DNA from: Streptomyces albipurpureus
GTDB lineage: Bacteria > Actinomycetota > Actinomycetes > Streptomycetales > Streptomycetaceae
Length of the DNA stretch: 64,000 nucleotides
Reading direction: 5' to 3'
Assembly: GCF_023701525.1 (NCBI RefSeq)
Contig: NZ_JAMQAW010000036.1
Location: forward strand, 44,084 to 108,083
Shown here: positions 8,230 through 16,853 of the stretch, in pieces
How the letters are laid out: each line of letters opens with the position of its first letter
How positions within the stretch are numbered: position 1 is the first letter of the stretch
The notes under the pieces: generated by a model
Seen by the model: the letters and a program-made list of their open reading frames with translations, nothing else
What the model was told of the DNA's origin: nothing
Databases searched by the model: none
Translations under genes and position numbers: made by a program

Positions 8230-9357
8230 ATGGTCGGTGGTGTGGAAGAGCATCTGACCGTGGGGCGGGTGGCCGAGTTGGCCGGAGTGAGCGTCCGCAC
8301 ACTGCACCACTACGACGAGATCGCACTCGTGGAGCCGTCCGCGCGGACCGCGGCCGGTTACCGGGCCTACTCGTCGGGTGATCTGGAGCGGCTGCGGAAG
8401 GTGCTCGCCTATCGGCGGCTGGGCTTCGGATTGCGCGAGATCGCGGATCTGGTGGACGACCCCGCCACCGACGCGGTGGCACACCTGCGTCGGCTGCGCG
8501 GCCTGCTGCTGGACCAGCGCGACCGCGCCGCTGCCATGGTGACGGCCCTGGACAGGGAACTGGAGGCACGGGCGATGGGGATCAGGACAACACCTGAGGA
8601 GCAACTGCAATTGTTCGGAGCACAGTTGTACGAAGCGATCGGGTCCGCCTACCCGGCGACGCGGCGCACCGAGCCGCGGATCGCCGAGAGGGTCTGGGAT
8701 GCGCTCGGGGACGCCCGGACGGTGCTGAACGTCGGCGCCGGCACCGGCTCCTATGAGCCTCCCGACCGCGATGTCACGGCGGTGGAACCGTCGGCGGTCA
8801 TGCGGGCACAGCGTCCCGCGGACGCGGCGCCGTGCGTGGCCGCGAGCGCGGAGAGCCTCCCGTTCGAGGACCAGTCCTTCGACGCCGCGATGGCCTTCAG
8901 CACCGTTCACCACTGGCGGGACCCGATCGCCGGGCTGCGTGAGATGCGGCGCGTGGCCCGCCGCGTCGTGGTGTTCACCTACGACGCCAGTGACATCGAT
9001 CGGCGCCAGCGGTTCTGGCTCACCCGCGACTACCTGCCCGAATTCGCCGACCTGCTCGTGGACTGGCCTTCGCTGGCCGACCTGACCCGCGCGATCGGCG
9101 GCCGTGCGGAGCCGGTGCTCATCCCGTGGGACTGCGCGGACGGCTTCTTCGAGGCGTACTGGCGTCGGCCGGAGGCGTACTTGGACGAAGAGGTGCGCCG
9201 CGCGGTATCGGTATGGACCAGAGTCGGGCCAGGGGCCGAGCGGCGGGCCGTGAGCAGACTGGGCGACGACCTCTCCTCGGGCCGGTGGGCCGAGCGCAAC
9301 CGCGACCTCGTCGCCCTCGACGCGGCAGAGCTCGGCCTCCGCCTGATCGTGGCCTAG
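8230..9357 (+). CDS. MerR-family regulator fused to a SAM-dependent methyltransferase
   Basis: A 375-residue two-domain protein. Residues 9-78 are a MerR winged helix (LTVGRVAELAGVSVRTLHHY, then GYRAYSSGDLERL and LGFGLREIADLVDD), followed by a helical dimerisation segment to about 115. TTPEEQLQLFG is a linker like that of TipA-type regulators. From about residue 135 a complete class I methyltransferase replaces the effector domain: VLNVGAGTGSYEP (SAM loop, 167-173), ESLPFEDQSFDAAMAF and VHHWRDPIAGLREMRRVARR. ATG 8230 was chosen, with GTG 8242 possible. Inferred role: a regulator whose sensor is, or derives from, a methyltransferase. Its substrate is unknown. No frameshift is visible. Confidence 0.85.
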   Translation: MVGGVEEHLTVGRVAELAGVSVRTLHHYDEIALVEPSARTAAGYRAYSSGDLERLRKVLAYRRLGFGLREIADLVDDPATDAVAHLRRLRGLLLDQRDRAAAMVTALDRELEARAMGIRTTPEEQLQLFGAQLYEAIGSAYPATRRTEPRIAERVWDALGDARTVLNVGAGTGSYEPPDRDVTAVEPSAVMRAQRPADAAPCVAASAESLPFEDQSFDAAMAFSTVHHWRDPIAGLREMRRVARRVVVFTYDASDIDRRQRFWLTRDYLPEFADLLVDWPSLADLTRAIGGRAEPVLIPWDCADGFFEAYWRRPEAYLDEEVRRAVSVWTRVGPGAERRAVSRLGDDLSSGRWAERNRDLVALDAAELGLRLIVA

Positions 9358-9688
9358 GCCCTCGTACACGAGAACGCCGGCCTGGACCCTCGACATGCGG
9401 GAACACCGACGTGAACGGGTGCGGGAACACCGCGAGGAGCTGACCCGCCGAAACCCTCGGGCGTCGGCGCGGCGTCAGTCGGCCTCGCCGGCCGACTCGA
9501 CCTGGTGTCTCTCGCCGTACAGGTCGAGCAGGGACCGCCCGGTCCTCCCCCGTGGCAGGACCGGGTGAAGCGTCGGAGTGAGGAGTCGGAGTAGGGCCGG
9601 GTAGGGGACACATCGGGCGCGGGTCCCCGGGATGGGGAAGCGCGCGGGGAAGACTCGGGCGAGGGACTCACTCCGCGGGAGGGGCGCG
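9358..9688. other. Intergenic with short direct repeats
   Basis: 331 bases. TGCGGGAACACCG occurs at 9396-9408 and 9420-9432, exactly 24 bp apart. No gene; the promoter of kinase B is presumably here but I cannot place it. Confidence 0.4.
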
Positions 9689-11101
9689 ATGGTGGCATTC
9701 ATCGGGATCGACGCCGGTACATCCATGGTCAAGGCCGTTGCCTTTGACCAGTCGGGGCAACCCCTCCACACCGAGTGCCGCCCGGTGCGCCTCGACATCC
9801 AGGACGGGCGCGTCGAGCAGGACATGGACGAGGTGTACGGAGGCGTCCAGGACGTGGTGAGCGCGCTCACCCAGCGGGTCGGGCGGCCCGCGCTGGTCGG
9901 CCTCACCGGGCAGGGCGACGGGGTGTGGCTGGTCGATGAGTCCGGGCGGGCGGTACGGCCCGCGATCTCCTGGATGGACGGGCGCGCCCACGCCCTGGTG
10001 GAGGAGTGGAGCGCCGCGGGGGTCATCACCTCGGTGTTCCGGCGCACCGGGAGTGCCATGTTCCCCGGCTGCCCCGGCCCGGTGCTCGCCTGGCTGGACC
10101 GCCATGAACCGGCGTCCCTGGACGCGGCGGCATCCGCGGTCGCTTGCAAGGACATGGTCTTCCAGCGGCTGACGGGCGTACGCGCGACCGATGTCTCCGA
10201 CGCGTCGATGCCCTTCCTCGACCCCCGTACCCGCCGCTACTGCGACGAGGTGGTGGCCGCGCTCGGGCTCACCCACCGCAGGGGCCTGCTGCCCACCGTC
10301 AGCGATCCGATCGCGGTCGGCGAGTTGGCGTCCGGCGCGCCGATTGCCAGCGGCCCCTATGATCTGGCCGCCTGCGCCTTGGGCGCGGGTGTCACGGCCC
10401 CCGGTGATGGGCTGCTGATCGTGGGCACCTGCCTGGCCGCGCTGGTCGTCACCCGGGAGTTGGATCTCGACGGGGACCCCGCCGGCCTGCATATCTCGAC
10501 CGATCGCCCCGGTCAGTGGCTGCGGGCGATGCCCGCCATGGTGGGGACCGCGGCACTCGACTGGATGCTGGGGATCGCCGGTGTGTCCCATACCGAGGTG
10601 GACGCGCTGCTGGAGGCGACTCCCCCCGGAGCCCATGGCGTACGGGTGCTGCCCTACTTCGCGCCCTCCGGGGAGCGGGCCCCCTTCGTGGAGCCGCGGC
10701 TGCGGGCGGAGTTCACCGGGGTGTCCCTGGAGTCGTCCCGGGGGGACCTGGTACGGGCGGTCTGCGAGGGCATCGGCTTCGCCGCCCGGCACTGCCTGCA
10801 GGCGGCGGGGCTGACGGGTTCGCTGGCGCTCTGCGGTGGCGGCACCCGCTCCTCGGCCTGGGCCCAGTTGTTCGCGGATGTGCTGGCCAGGCCCGTGCGG
10901 ATCGCGGAGGGCGAGGTCGGTGCGCGGGGTGCGGTGCTCGCCGCCGCCGCTCGCTCGGGTACGGAGTTGGACGCCGGGGTGTGGACGGCCCCGGTGGAGG
11001 TGGTGGAGCCGGACCCGGCACGGGCGGCGTTCTACGCGAAGGCGTACGAGGAGCATCTGGATCGGTTGGCCGTGGCTCGGGCGCTGGCCCGAGCCAACTG
11101 A
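9689..11101 (+). CDS. FGGY-family carbohydrate kinase (kinase B)
   Basis: Second actin-fold sugar/polyol kinase of the region, 470 residues. It starts MVAFIGIDAGTSMVKAVAFD (phosphate-1 motif), then GLTGQGDGVWLVD and ISWMDGRA for the substrate side, GTCLAALVVTRELD, and LALCGGGTRSSAWAQLFADV for adenosine binding; PYFAPSGERAPF is conserved in erythritol/xylulose-type kinases. ATG 9689 follows GGGAGGGG at 9677-9684, so the in-frame start at 9632 is rejected. The protein is clearly different from kinase A. The GQGDG motif recalls erythritol-kinase-like members, but that is a weak hint. The next gene begins 14 nt after the stop. Confidence 0.88.
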   Translation: MVAFIGIDAGTSMVKAVAFDQSGQPLHTECRPVRLDIQDGRVEQDMDEVYGGVQDVVSALTQRVGRPALVGLTGQGDGVWLVDESGRAVRPAISWMDGRAHALVEEWSAAGVITSVFRRTGSAMFPGCPGPVLAWLDRHEPASLDAAASAVACKDMVFQRLTGVRATDVSDASMPFLDPRTRRYCDEVVAALGLTHRRGLLPTVSDPIAVGELASGAPIASGPYDLAACALGAGVTAPGDGLLIVGTCLAALVVTRELDLDGDPAGLHISTDRPGQWLRAMPAMVGTAALDWMLGIAGVSHTEVDALLEATPPGAHGVRVLPYFAPSGERAPFVEPRLRAEFTGVSLESSRGDLVRAVCEGIGFAARHCLQAAGLTGSLALCGGGTRSSAWAQLFADVLARPVRIAEGEVGARGAVLAAAARSGTELDAGVWTAPVEVVEPDPARAAFYAKAYEEHLDRLAVARALARAN

Positions 11102-11115
11102 GGCCGGGGTTCGAG

Positions 11116-12222
11116 TTGGCGAGGTCGCCCGGGCGGCGTTCGGTGCTGCTCGCGGCCGGTGCGACGGCGGCCGGCATGCCGGGGACCAGGGCGGCGGGGA
11201 CCAGGGCGCCCGGGACCAGCGCGGCGTCGAGGGCCCCGGCCGACGCGGGCAAGCCGGCGCGGCGGCCCCTGGTCATCGGCCACCGTGGCGCGCCTGGCTG
11301 GCGACCTGAGCACACCGCCGAGTCCTACGCCCTGGCCGCGGCGGTCGGCGCTGACTGGCTGGAGCCCGACCTCGTCTCCACCAAGGACCGCGTTCTGGTG
11401 GTGCGGCACGAGAACGAGATCTCCCGGACCACGGATGTACCGGGGCGCCGGGAGTTCAGATCCCGCAGGACCAGCAAGGTGATCGACGGACGGCGGGTGC
11501 GGGGCTGGTTCACCGAGGACTTCACCCTCGCCGAACTGAAGACCCTGCGGGCCGTGGAACGGCTGCCGGAGCTGCGCAACCGCAACACGGTCTTCGACGG
11601 CCGGGCGCCGATCCTCACCTTCCAGGAGGTCATCGATCTGACCCGGTCACTCTCCCGGCGCCATCGGCGCCCCATCGCGCTCTTCCCCGAACTCAAGCAT
11701 CCCGGCTACTTCCGTTCGATCGGGCTGCCGCTGGAGCCGGAGTTGGTGCGGACCGTACGGCGCAACCGGCTCGGCCCGCGGGACTGCGTCATCCAGTCCT
11801 TCGAGCCGTCGAGTCTGCGGCGGATCGCGGCGGCCGGCCTTGGGCTGCCCCTGTGGCAGGCGCTCGGCCTGAACGGTGGGCCGTTCGGGCACGACACCAC
11901 CTATGGCCGTATGGCGACCCCCGAAGGGCTGCGGGAGATCGCCCGCTACGCGCAGTGGATCGGACCTGACAAGTCGTCGGTACTGGCGCCCTCCCCGCTG
12001 CTCGCCGACGCTCACGCCGCCGGTCTGAGAGTCGGCGTCTACACCCTCCGCGCGGAGAACGGGTTTCTGACCGGTGGGCTCCGTCGGGAGGGCGAGGACT
12101 GGGAGTTCGGGGACGCGTTCGGTGAGTACGCCCTGTACTACGGCCTCGGCGTAGACGCCGTCGTCACCGATTTTCCCGATCTGGCGGTGCTCGCGAGGGA
12201 CCGTACGGCACCAGCGACCTAG
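11116..12222 (+). CDS. Secreted glycerophosphodiester phosphodiesterase
   Basis: Hydrolyses glycerophosphodiesters to glycerol-3-phosphate and an alcohol outside the membrane. The TTG at 11116 gives an N-terminus with a twin arginine and a hydrophobic run (SPGRRSVLLAAGATAAG), i.e. a probable Tat or Sec signal, then a low-complexity T/A/G linker. The catalytic TIM barrel follows: LVIGHRGAPGWRPEHT, LEPDLVSTKD, VRHENEIS, ALFPELKHP and VVTDFPDLAV, with the His/His pair and metal-binding Glu/Asp. It has the long GlpQ-type insertion (368 residues). It starts 14 nt after kinase B and is probably co-transcribed; the released glycerol-phosphate could feed the same metabolism. Start codon is the weakest part of the call. 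Confidence 0.87.
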   Translation: MARSPGRRSVLLAAGATAAGMPGTRAAGTRAPGTSAASRAPADAGKPARRPLVIGHRGAPGWRPEHTAESYALAAAVGADWLEPDLVSTKDRVLVVRHENEISRTTDVPGRREFRSRRTSKVIDGRRVRGWFTEDFTLAELKTLRAVERLPELRNRNTVFDGRAPILTFQEVIDLTRSLSRRHRRPIALFPELKHPGYFRSIGLPLEPELVRTVRRNRLGPRDCVIQSFEPSSLRRIAAAGLGLPLWQALGLNGGPFGHDTTYGRMATPEGLREIARYAQWIGPDKSSVLAPSPLLADAHAAGLRVGVYTLRAENGFLTGGLRREGEDWEFGDAFGEYALYYGLGVDAVVTDFPDLAVLARDRTAPAT

Positions 12223-12269
12223 GACCAATGCCTGATCTGCGGCCCCCTAATCCTGCTGCTAACGTGCAC

Positions 12270-12286
12270 TTGCATAAGATGCGCAA
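12270..12286. promoter_or_regulatory. Nur-type operator in the sodF promoter
   Basis: TTGCAT-AAGAT-GCGCAA has the 6-5-6 layout of the Streptomyces Nur box (consensus tTGCaa-N5-ttGCAA), ending 24 nt before the start codon. Nur is a nickel-responsive Fur-family repressor that shuts off the Fe-type SOD when nickel allows use of the Ni-type SOD. TAAGAT inside the site (12275-12280) could be the -10 box, so binding would block polymerase directly. Confidence 0.78.
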
Positions 12287-12310
12287 TAAGCAGTCGGAGG
12301 GACCGGAGCA

Positions 12311-12946
12311 ATGGCCATCTACACACTTCCTGATCTGCCGTACGACTACACCGAGCTCGAACCGGTCATCAATCCGCAGATCGTCGAGCTGCACCACGAC
12401 AAGCACCACGCCGCCTACGTCAAGGGCGCCAACGACACCCTTGAGCAGCTCGCGGAAGCTCGTGACAAAGAGGCCTGGGGAGCGATCAACGGCCTGGAGA
12501 AGAGCCTCGCGTTCCATCTCTCCGGGCACATCCTCCACAGCATCTACTGGCACAACATGACCGGTGACGGTGGCGGCGAGCCGCTGGACAAGGACGGTGT
12601 CGGCGAACTCGCGGACGCCATCGCCGAGTCCTTCGGGTCATTCGAGAAGTTCAAGTCCCAGCTGACCAAGGCGTCGGCGACGACCCAGGGCTCGGGCTGG
12701 GGAGTGCTCGCCTACGAGCCGGTCAGCCGTCGTCTGATCGTCGAGCAGATCTATGACCACCAGGGCAATGTCGGTCAGGGCTCGGTACCGATCCTGGTCT
12801 TCGACGCCTGGGAGCACGCCTTCTACCTTCAGTACAAGAACCAGAAGGTGGACTTCATCGACGCCATGTGGGAGGTCGTGAACTGGCAGGACGTGGCAAA
12901 GCGCTACGCCGAGGCCAAGGACCGCACTCCGCTGATCACTCCCTGA
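12311..12946 (+). CDS. sodF: Superoxide dismutase, Fe/Mn family (SodF type)
   Basis: Converts superoxide to oxygen and hydrogen peroxide in the cytoplasm. The 211-residue protein has the four metal ligands in their standard contexts: His28 (VELHHDKHHAAYVKG), His76 (HILHSIYW), Asp165 and His169 (VFDAWEHAFYLQY). Length is normal. ATG 12311 follows GGAGG at 12296-12300. Fe rather than Mn is inferred from the genus, where SodF is the nickel-repressed iron enzyme, and from the Nur-type operator directly upstream. It is monocistronic, closed by a strong hairpin shared with the convergent next gene. Confidence 0.96.
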   Translation: MAIYTLPDLPYDYTELEPVINPQIVELHHDKHHAAYVKGANDTLEQLAEARDKEAWGAINGLEKSLAFHLSGHILHSIYWHNMTGDGGGEPLDKDGVGELADAIAESFGSFEKFKSQLTKASATTQGSGWGVLAYEPVSRRLIVEQIYDHQGNVGQGSVPILVFDAWEHAFYLQYKNQKVDFIDAMWEVVNWQDVAKRYAEAKDRTPLITP

Positions 12947-13037
12947 CAAGCACCACCCAGCCGGGCCCCCGATGAAGGCCCGGACGGTCGTCCTGCTCGT
13001 GATCGTCTTCTCAACCTTCACTCGCAGGCGGAATAGA

Positions 13038-13076
13038 GGAAGTGCCCCACGAGGACATGACTCGTGGGGCACTTCC
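13038..13076. terminator. Bidirectional terminator
   Basis: Perfect 16-bp stem (GGAAGTGCCCCACGAG and its complement) with a 7-nt loop, between the convergent sodF and nitroreductase-like genes. Very stable; probably ends transcription from both sides. Confidence 0.85.
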
Positions 13077-13161
13077 GCTTGTCCCCCGGCCCCCGCGTGC
13101 CCGGGCAGCTTCCTATCCGGCCAGTCGGTCTACCCGGGCAGTTCTTATCCGGCCGGTCGGT

Positions 13162-13797
13162 CTAGTCGAAGGAGGGCTCGGCCGTACGGGTGCGCTTGAT
13201 CTCATAGAAACCGGGGATCGACGCCACCAGCAGCGTCCCGTCCCAGAGCCTGGCCGCCTCCTCGCCCTTGGGGGCGGGGGTGACGACCGGACCGAAGAAG
13301 GCGATCTGCTCGCCGTCCGGTCCCGGCACCGCGATCACCGGGGTGCCGACCTCCTGACCGACCTTGTCGATGCCCTCCTTGTGGGAGGCGCGCAGCTCGG
13401 CGTCATAAGTGTCCTGGTCGGCGTAGTCGGCCAGGCTGACCGGCAGGCCCGCGTCCTCCAGCGCGCCGACGACCGCTTCCCGGGTCGGGCCCTCGCCACG
13501 GTTGTGGAAACGCGTGCCGAGCGCGGTGTACAGCTTGCCCAGCACCTCGGCGCCATGCTGCTCCCGGGCGGCGATGGCGACCCGGACCGGACCCCAGGCC
13601 GCCTTCAGGCCTTCCCGGTACTTCTCGGGGATCTCGTCCAACTTGTCCTCGTTCAGCACGGCGAGGCTCATCACATGCCAGCTGACCTCGACATCGCGGA
13701 CCTTCTCCACCTCCAGCATCCAGCGGGAGGTCATCCAGGCCCAGGGGCACAGCGGGTCGAACCAGAAATCAACCGGAGTCTTGCCGTTCTCGGACAT
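13162..13797 (-). CDS. Mycothiol-dependent nitroreductase-like DsbA-fold protein (Rv2466c family)
   Basis: Thioredoxin-fold protein of the DsbA superfamily, closely like Mycobacterium tuberculosis Rv2466c, which acts as a mycothiol-dependent reductase. The 211 residues begin MSENGKTPVDFWFDPLCPWA, then SRWMLEVEKVRDVEV, WGPVRVAIAA, EVGTPVIAVPG and FFGPVVTPAPKGEEAA; the C-terminus EIKRTRTAEP also matches. The active-site motif reads C17-P-W-A20; from memory Rv2466c has Cys-Pro-Trp-Cys, so the resolving cysteine is missing here. ATG 13797 follows GGAGAG. It sits between sodF and an aminopeptidase, an arrangement that fits an oxidative-stress neighbourhood. Family call is firm; activity with one cysteine is open. 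Confidence 0.9.
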   Translation of the reverse strand: MSENGKTPVDFWFDPLCPWAWMTSRWMLEVEKVRDVEVSWHVMSLAVLNEDKLDEIPEKYREGLKAAWGPVRVAIAAREQHGAEVLGKLYTALGTRFHNRGEGPTREAVVGALEDAGLPVSLADYADQDTYDAELRASHKEGIDKVGQEVGTPVIAVPGPDGEQIAFFGPVVTPAPKGEEAARLWDGTLLVASIPGFYEIKRTRTAEPSFD

Positions 13798-13967
13798 GTC
13801 TCTCCTCATCGCAAATCCACAGAGCGGCTCATCGATATCCACCATCGCGACGCGCCGCGCGCCTGAACGCGACAACGCCGCCGCTCGCCGACCGATTCCC
13901 GGGATACCGGCTGCCAGGTGCGCATGACAGGATCGGTCCTGTTCGAACGAGTCAAGAAGGAGAGCCC

Positions 13968-16553
13968 GTGCCCGGTGAGAATCTGTCCCGCGACGAAGCC
14001 CGTCAGCGGGCGGAGCTGCTGTCCGTCGACGGGTACGAGGTGGCCCTTGACCTGCGTTCCGCGGTCGAGGGACCTGGGGAGGGCACGGCGAACCCGGACA
14101 CCTTCCGTTCGGTGACCACCATCCGCTTCCGCAGTACCCGGCCGGGGGCATCGACCTTCGTCGACCTCATCGCCCCGGCCGTCACCTCGGTCACGCTCAA
14201 TGGGACCGCGCTGGACGCGGCCGCCGTCTTCGACGGCTCCAGGATCGCGCTGGACTCGCTGGCGGCACAGAACGTACTGGTCGTGGACGCGCAGTGCGCC
14301 TACAGCCGTACGGGCGAGGGGATGCACCGGTTCGTCGATCCGGAGGACGGCGAGGTCTACCTCTACACCCAGTACGAGCCGGCGGACGCCCGGCGGGTCT
14401 TCGCCAACTTCGAGCAGCCCGACCTCAAGGCGCCGTACCGCTTCGAGGTGACCGCGCCCGAGGGCTGGACCGTCTGGAGCAACAGCCCCGCGGAGAATCC
14501 GCGGGACAGCGAGAAGGACGGGGTGTGGCGGTTCGGCGAGACCCAGCCGATCTCCACCTACATCACCGCGGTCGTCGCCGGTCCGTACCACTACGAGACC
14601 GATCTCTACACCCGCACCCTCGATGACGGGAGCGTGCTGGAGATCCCGCTCGGGGCGATGTGCCGCAAGGGGCTCGCCCGGCACTTCGACGCGGATGACA
14701 TCTTCCTCGTCACCAAGCAGGGCCTCGACTTCTTCCACGACCGGTTCGACTATCCGTACCCGTTCGGCAAGTACGACCAGGCCTTCGTGCCCGAGTACAA
14801 CATCGGCGCGATGGAGAACCCGGGGTGTGTCACCTTCCGGGAGGAGTACATCTTCCGAGGCAAGGTGACCCAGGCATCCTACGAGCGCCGGGCCAACACC
14901 ATCCTCCATGAGATGGCCCACATGTGGTTCGGCGATCTGGTCACCATGGTCTGGTGGGACGACCTCTGGCTCAAGGAGTCCTTCGCCGACTTCATGGGCG
15001 CCTACGCGTCGGTCGGCGCGACGCGCTTCACCAACGGCTGGGTCACCTTCGCCAACAACCGCAAGGCCTGGGCCTACCGCGCCGACCAGTTGCCGTCCAC
15101 CCACCCGGTCACCGCCGACATCCGGGACCTGGAGGACGCCAAACTGAACTTCGACGGCATCACCTACGCCAAGGGCGCCTCCGTACTGAAGCAGTTGGTG
15201 GCGTACGCGGGGGAAGAGGCGTTCCTGGAAGGCGCGCGGCGCTACTTCAAGCGCCATGCCTACGGCAACACCCGGCTCGGCGATCTGCTGTCCGTCCTGG
15301 AGGAGACCTCAGGACGGGACATGGTGGCCTGGTCGCGGCTCTGGCTGGAGACCACGGGCGTCAACTCGCTGACGCCCATGGCCACTTATGACGCGGCCGA
15401 CCGGATCACCGAACTGGCGATCGTGCAGGACGGCGAGATCCTGCGACCGCACCGGGTGGCGGTAGGGCTCTACCGGCACGAGGGGCCGGAGTCGGGTTTG
15501 GTGCGCTATGCGCGGGCCGAGGTGGATGTGAGCGGGCCCCGGACCGTCGTCACGGAACTGGTGGGCGGCGAGCGGCCCGATCTGATCCTCGTGAACGACG
15601 ACGATCTGACGTACTGCAAGATCCGTTTTGATGAGGGCTCGCTGGAGACCCTGCGCGCCCACCTCGGTGACATCGCCGACCCGATGGCCCGTGCGCTGTG
15701 CTGGTCGTCCCTGTGGAGCCTGACCCGGGACGCTCTGATGCCCGCCCGGGACTTCGTGGATCTGGTGCTGCGGTTCGCCGGGCGCGAGAGCGACATCGGG
15801 GTGCTGCAGATGCTGCACACCTGGACCCACACCGCGCTGGTGCACTACGCGGCACCCGCCTGGCGGGCGGAAGGCGGCCGACTGCTCGCCCAGGGTGCCC
15901 TCAGGGAGCTGCGGTTGGCGGAGCCTGGCAGTCAGCACCAGTTGACCTGGGCGCGGTTCTTCGCGGCCGTGGCCGCGTCGGCAGCCGACCGTCAGCTTCT
16001 GAGCGGCCTGCTCGCCGGTACGGCGAAGATCGACGGCCTGGAGGTGGACCAGGAGCTGCGCTGGGCGTTCCTGGAGCCGCTGGCGGCGCAGGGCGTGGCC
16101 GATGAGGCGATGATCGCGGCGGAGTTGGTACGCGATGACACCGCGTCCGGCAAGCGGCATGAGGTGCGCGCGCTGGCCGCCCGACCGTCGGCGGAGGTCA
16201 AGCGGGTCGCCTGGGCACGGGTGGTGGAGTCGGACACCCTCTCCAACGCTCTGGTGGGGGCCACCATCTCGGGCTTCGCCCAGGCGGGACAGCGGGAGCT
16301 GCTCGCGCCCTACGCGGCCCGGTACTTCGAGATGATCGAGCGGGTGTGGGACGAGCGGTCCATTCAGATCGGGATGGATGTGGTGCGCGGGTTGTTCCCC
16401 TCGCTCCAGGACGCGCGGACGACACTGGCCACGACCGACGCCTGGCTCTCGGCTCATGAGTCAGCGCCACCGGCACTGCGCCGGCTGGTGCTCGAAGCCC
16501 GGGACGATCTCTCCCGTGCAGCCAGGGCCCAGGCTCGGGACGCCTCGGCCTAG
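13968..16553 (+). CDS. pepN: Aminopeptidase N, M1 zinc metallopeptidase (copy 1)
   Basis: Removes N-terminal residues from peptides in the cytoplasm (no signal peptide). The GTG at 13968 follows AAGGAGA, and the 861 residues start VPGENLSRDEARQRAELL. Catalytic features: G280-A-M-E-N284 exopeptidase motif, zinc site H314-E-M-A-H318 with E337 nineteen residues later (LKES), and the N-terminal beta-sandwich marked by HRFVDPEDGEVYLYTQYEP and RRVFANFEQPDLKAPY. The C-terminal half is the helical ERAP1-like domain. A second, closely similar copy starts at 24301. GAMENPG and KESFAD differ slightly from the GAMENAG and NESFAT of copy 2, so specificity may differ. Confidence 0.95.
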   Translation: MPGENLSRDEARQRAELLSVDGYEVALDLRSAVEGPGEGTANPDTFRSVTTIRFRSTRPGASTFVDLIAPAVTSVTLNGTALDAAAVFDGSRIALDSLAAQNVLVVDAQCAYSRTGEGMHRFVDPEDGEVYLYTQYEPADARRVFANFEQPDLKAPYRFEVTAPEGWTVWSNSPAENPRDSEKDGVWRFGETQPISTYITAVVAGPYHYETDLYTRTLDDGSVLEIPLGAMCRKGLARHFDADDIFLVTKQGLDFFHDRFDYPYPFGKYDQAFVPEYNIGAMENPGCVTFREEYIFRGKVTQASYERRANTILHEMAHMWFGDLVTMVWWDDLWLKESFADFMGAYASVGATRFTNGWVTFANNRKAWAYRADQLPSTHPVTADIRDLEDAKLNFDGITYAKGASVLKQLVAYAGEEAFLEGARRYFKRHAYGNTRLGDLLSVLEETSGRDMVAWSRLWLETTGVNSLTPMATYDAADRITELAIVQDGEILRPHRVAVGLYRHEGPESGLVRYARAEVDVSGPRTVVTELVGGERPDLILVNDDDLTYCKIRFDEGSLETLRAHLGDIADPMARALCWSSLWSLTRDALMPARDFVDLVLRFAGRESDIGVLQMLHTWTHTALVHYAAPAWRAEGGRLLAQGALRELRLAEPGSQHQLTWARFFAAVAASAADRQLLSGLLAGTAKIDGLEVDQELRWAFLEPLAAQGVADEAMIAAELVRDDTASGKRHEVRALAARPSAEVKRVAWARVVESDTLSNALVGATISGFAQAGQRELLAPYAARYFEMIERVWDERSIQIGMDVVRGLFPSLQDARTTLATTDAWLSAHESAPPALRRLVLEARDDLSRAARAQARDASA

Positions 16554-16570
16554 TCCTGGCCACCGTCCAC

Positions 16571-16609
16571 CGGGGGCGTTTCCGCGCGGAGAGGCGTGGG
16601 GCGCCCCCG
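16571..16609. terminator. Possible terminator after pepN copy 1
   Basis: CGGGGGCG (16571-16578) pairs with CGCCCCCG (16602-16609) across a 23-nt loop that itself contains CCGCGCGG; it starts 18 nt after the stop. Moderate stability only. Confidence 0.35.
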
Positions 16610-16853
16610 AGGCGTGTCCGCCCATCGGTGTCCGCCCATCGGGGCGTTCCACCGAACGGCGGGGCAAGCGGACCGGGAAGGCTGGGCGAGAGTCCTGACA
16701 CGCTGGGGTGCCTTGGGAGCCAGTTGACCGGGACCAGAAAGGGGCGGTAATCGGCAGTCGAACAGCCGTACTTTAGGCCTAACTTGTCCCCAATTGTCGA
16801 CGAATTGGTAACGGCGTGTTAGCTCACCCTGTCCAGATGGGCATCCCCGCAGC
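16610..16853. repeat. Intergenic with tandem repeat and palindrome
   Basis: A 14-bp unit GTGTCCGCCCATCG is repeated head to tail (16614-16627 and 16628-16641). Further on is a near-palindrome, CCAATT-GTCGACG-AATTGG (16790-16808), about 45 nt before the next start, a good position for an operator. Confidence 0.6.

Noticed and set aside
9668..11056. Long minus-strand frame opposite kinase B
   Set aside because: Same reason: kinase motifs on the + strand explain the region.
4460..11101. Both FGGY kinases end in the residues ARAN, suggesting a recent duplication
   Set aside because: The rest of the two proteins differs strongly in length and motifs; the shared end is Ala/Arg-rich and likely chance.
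10516..11115. Upstream extension of the glycerophosphodiesterase frame inside kinase B
   Set aside because: R/G-rich non-protein sequence overlapping a real gene; the TTG at 11116 directly precedes a signal peptide.
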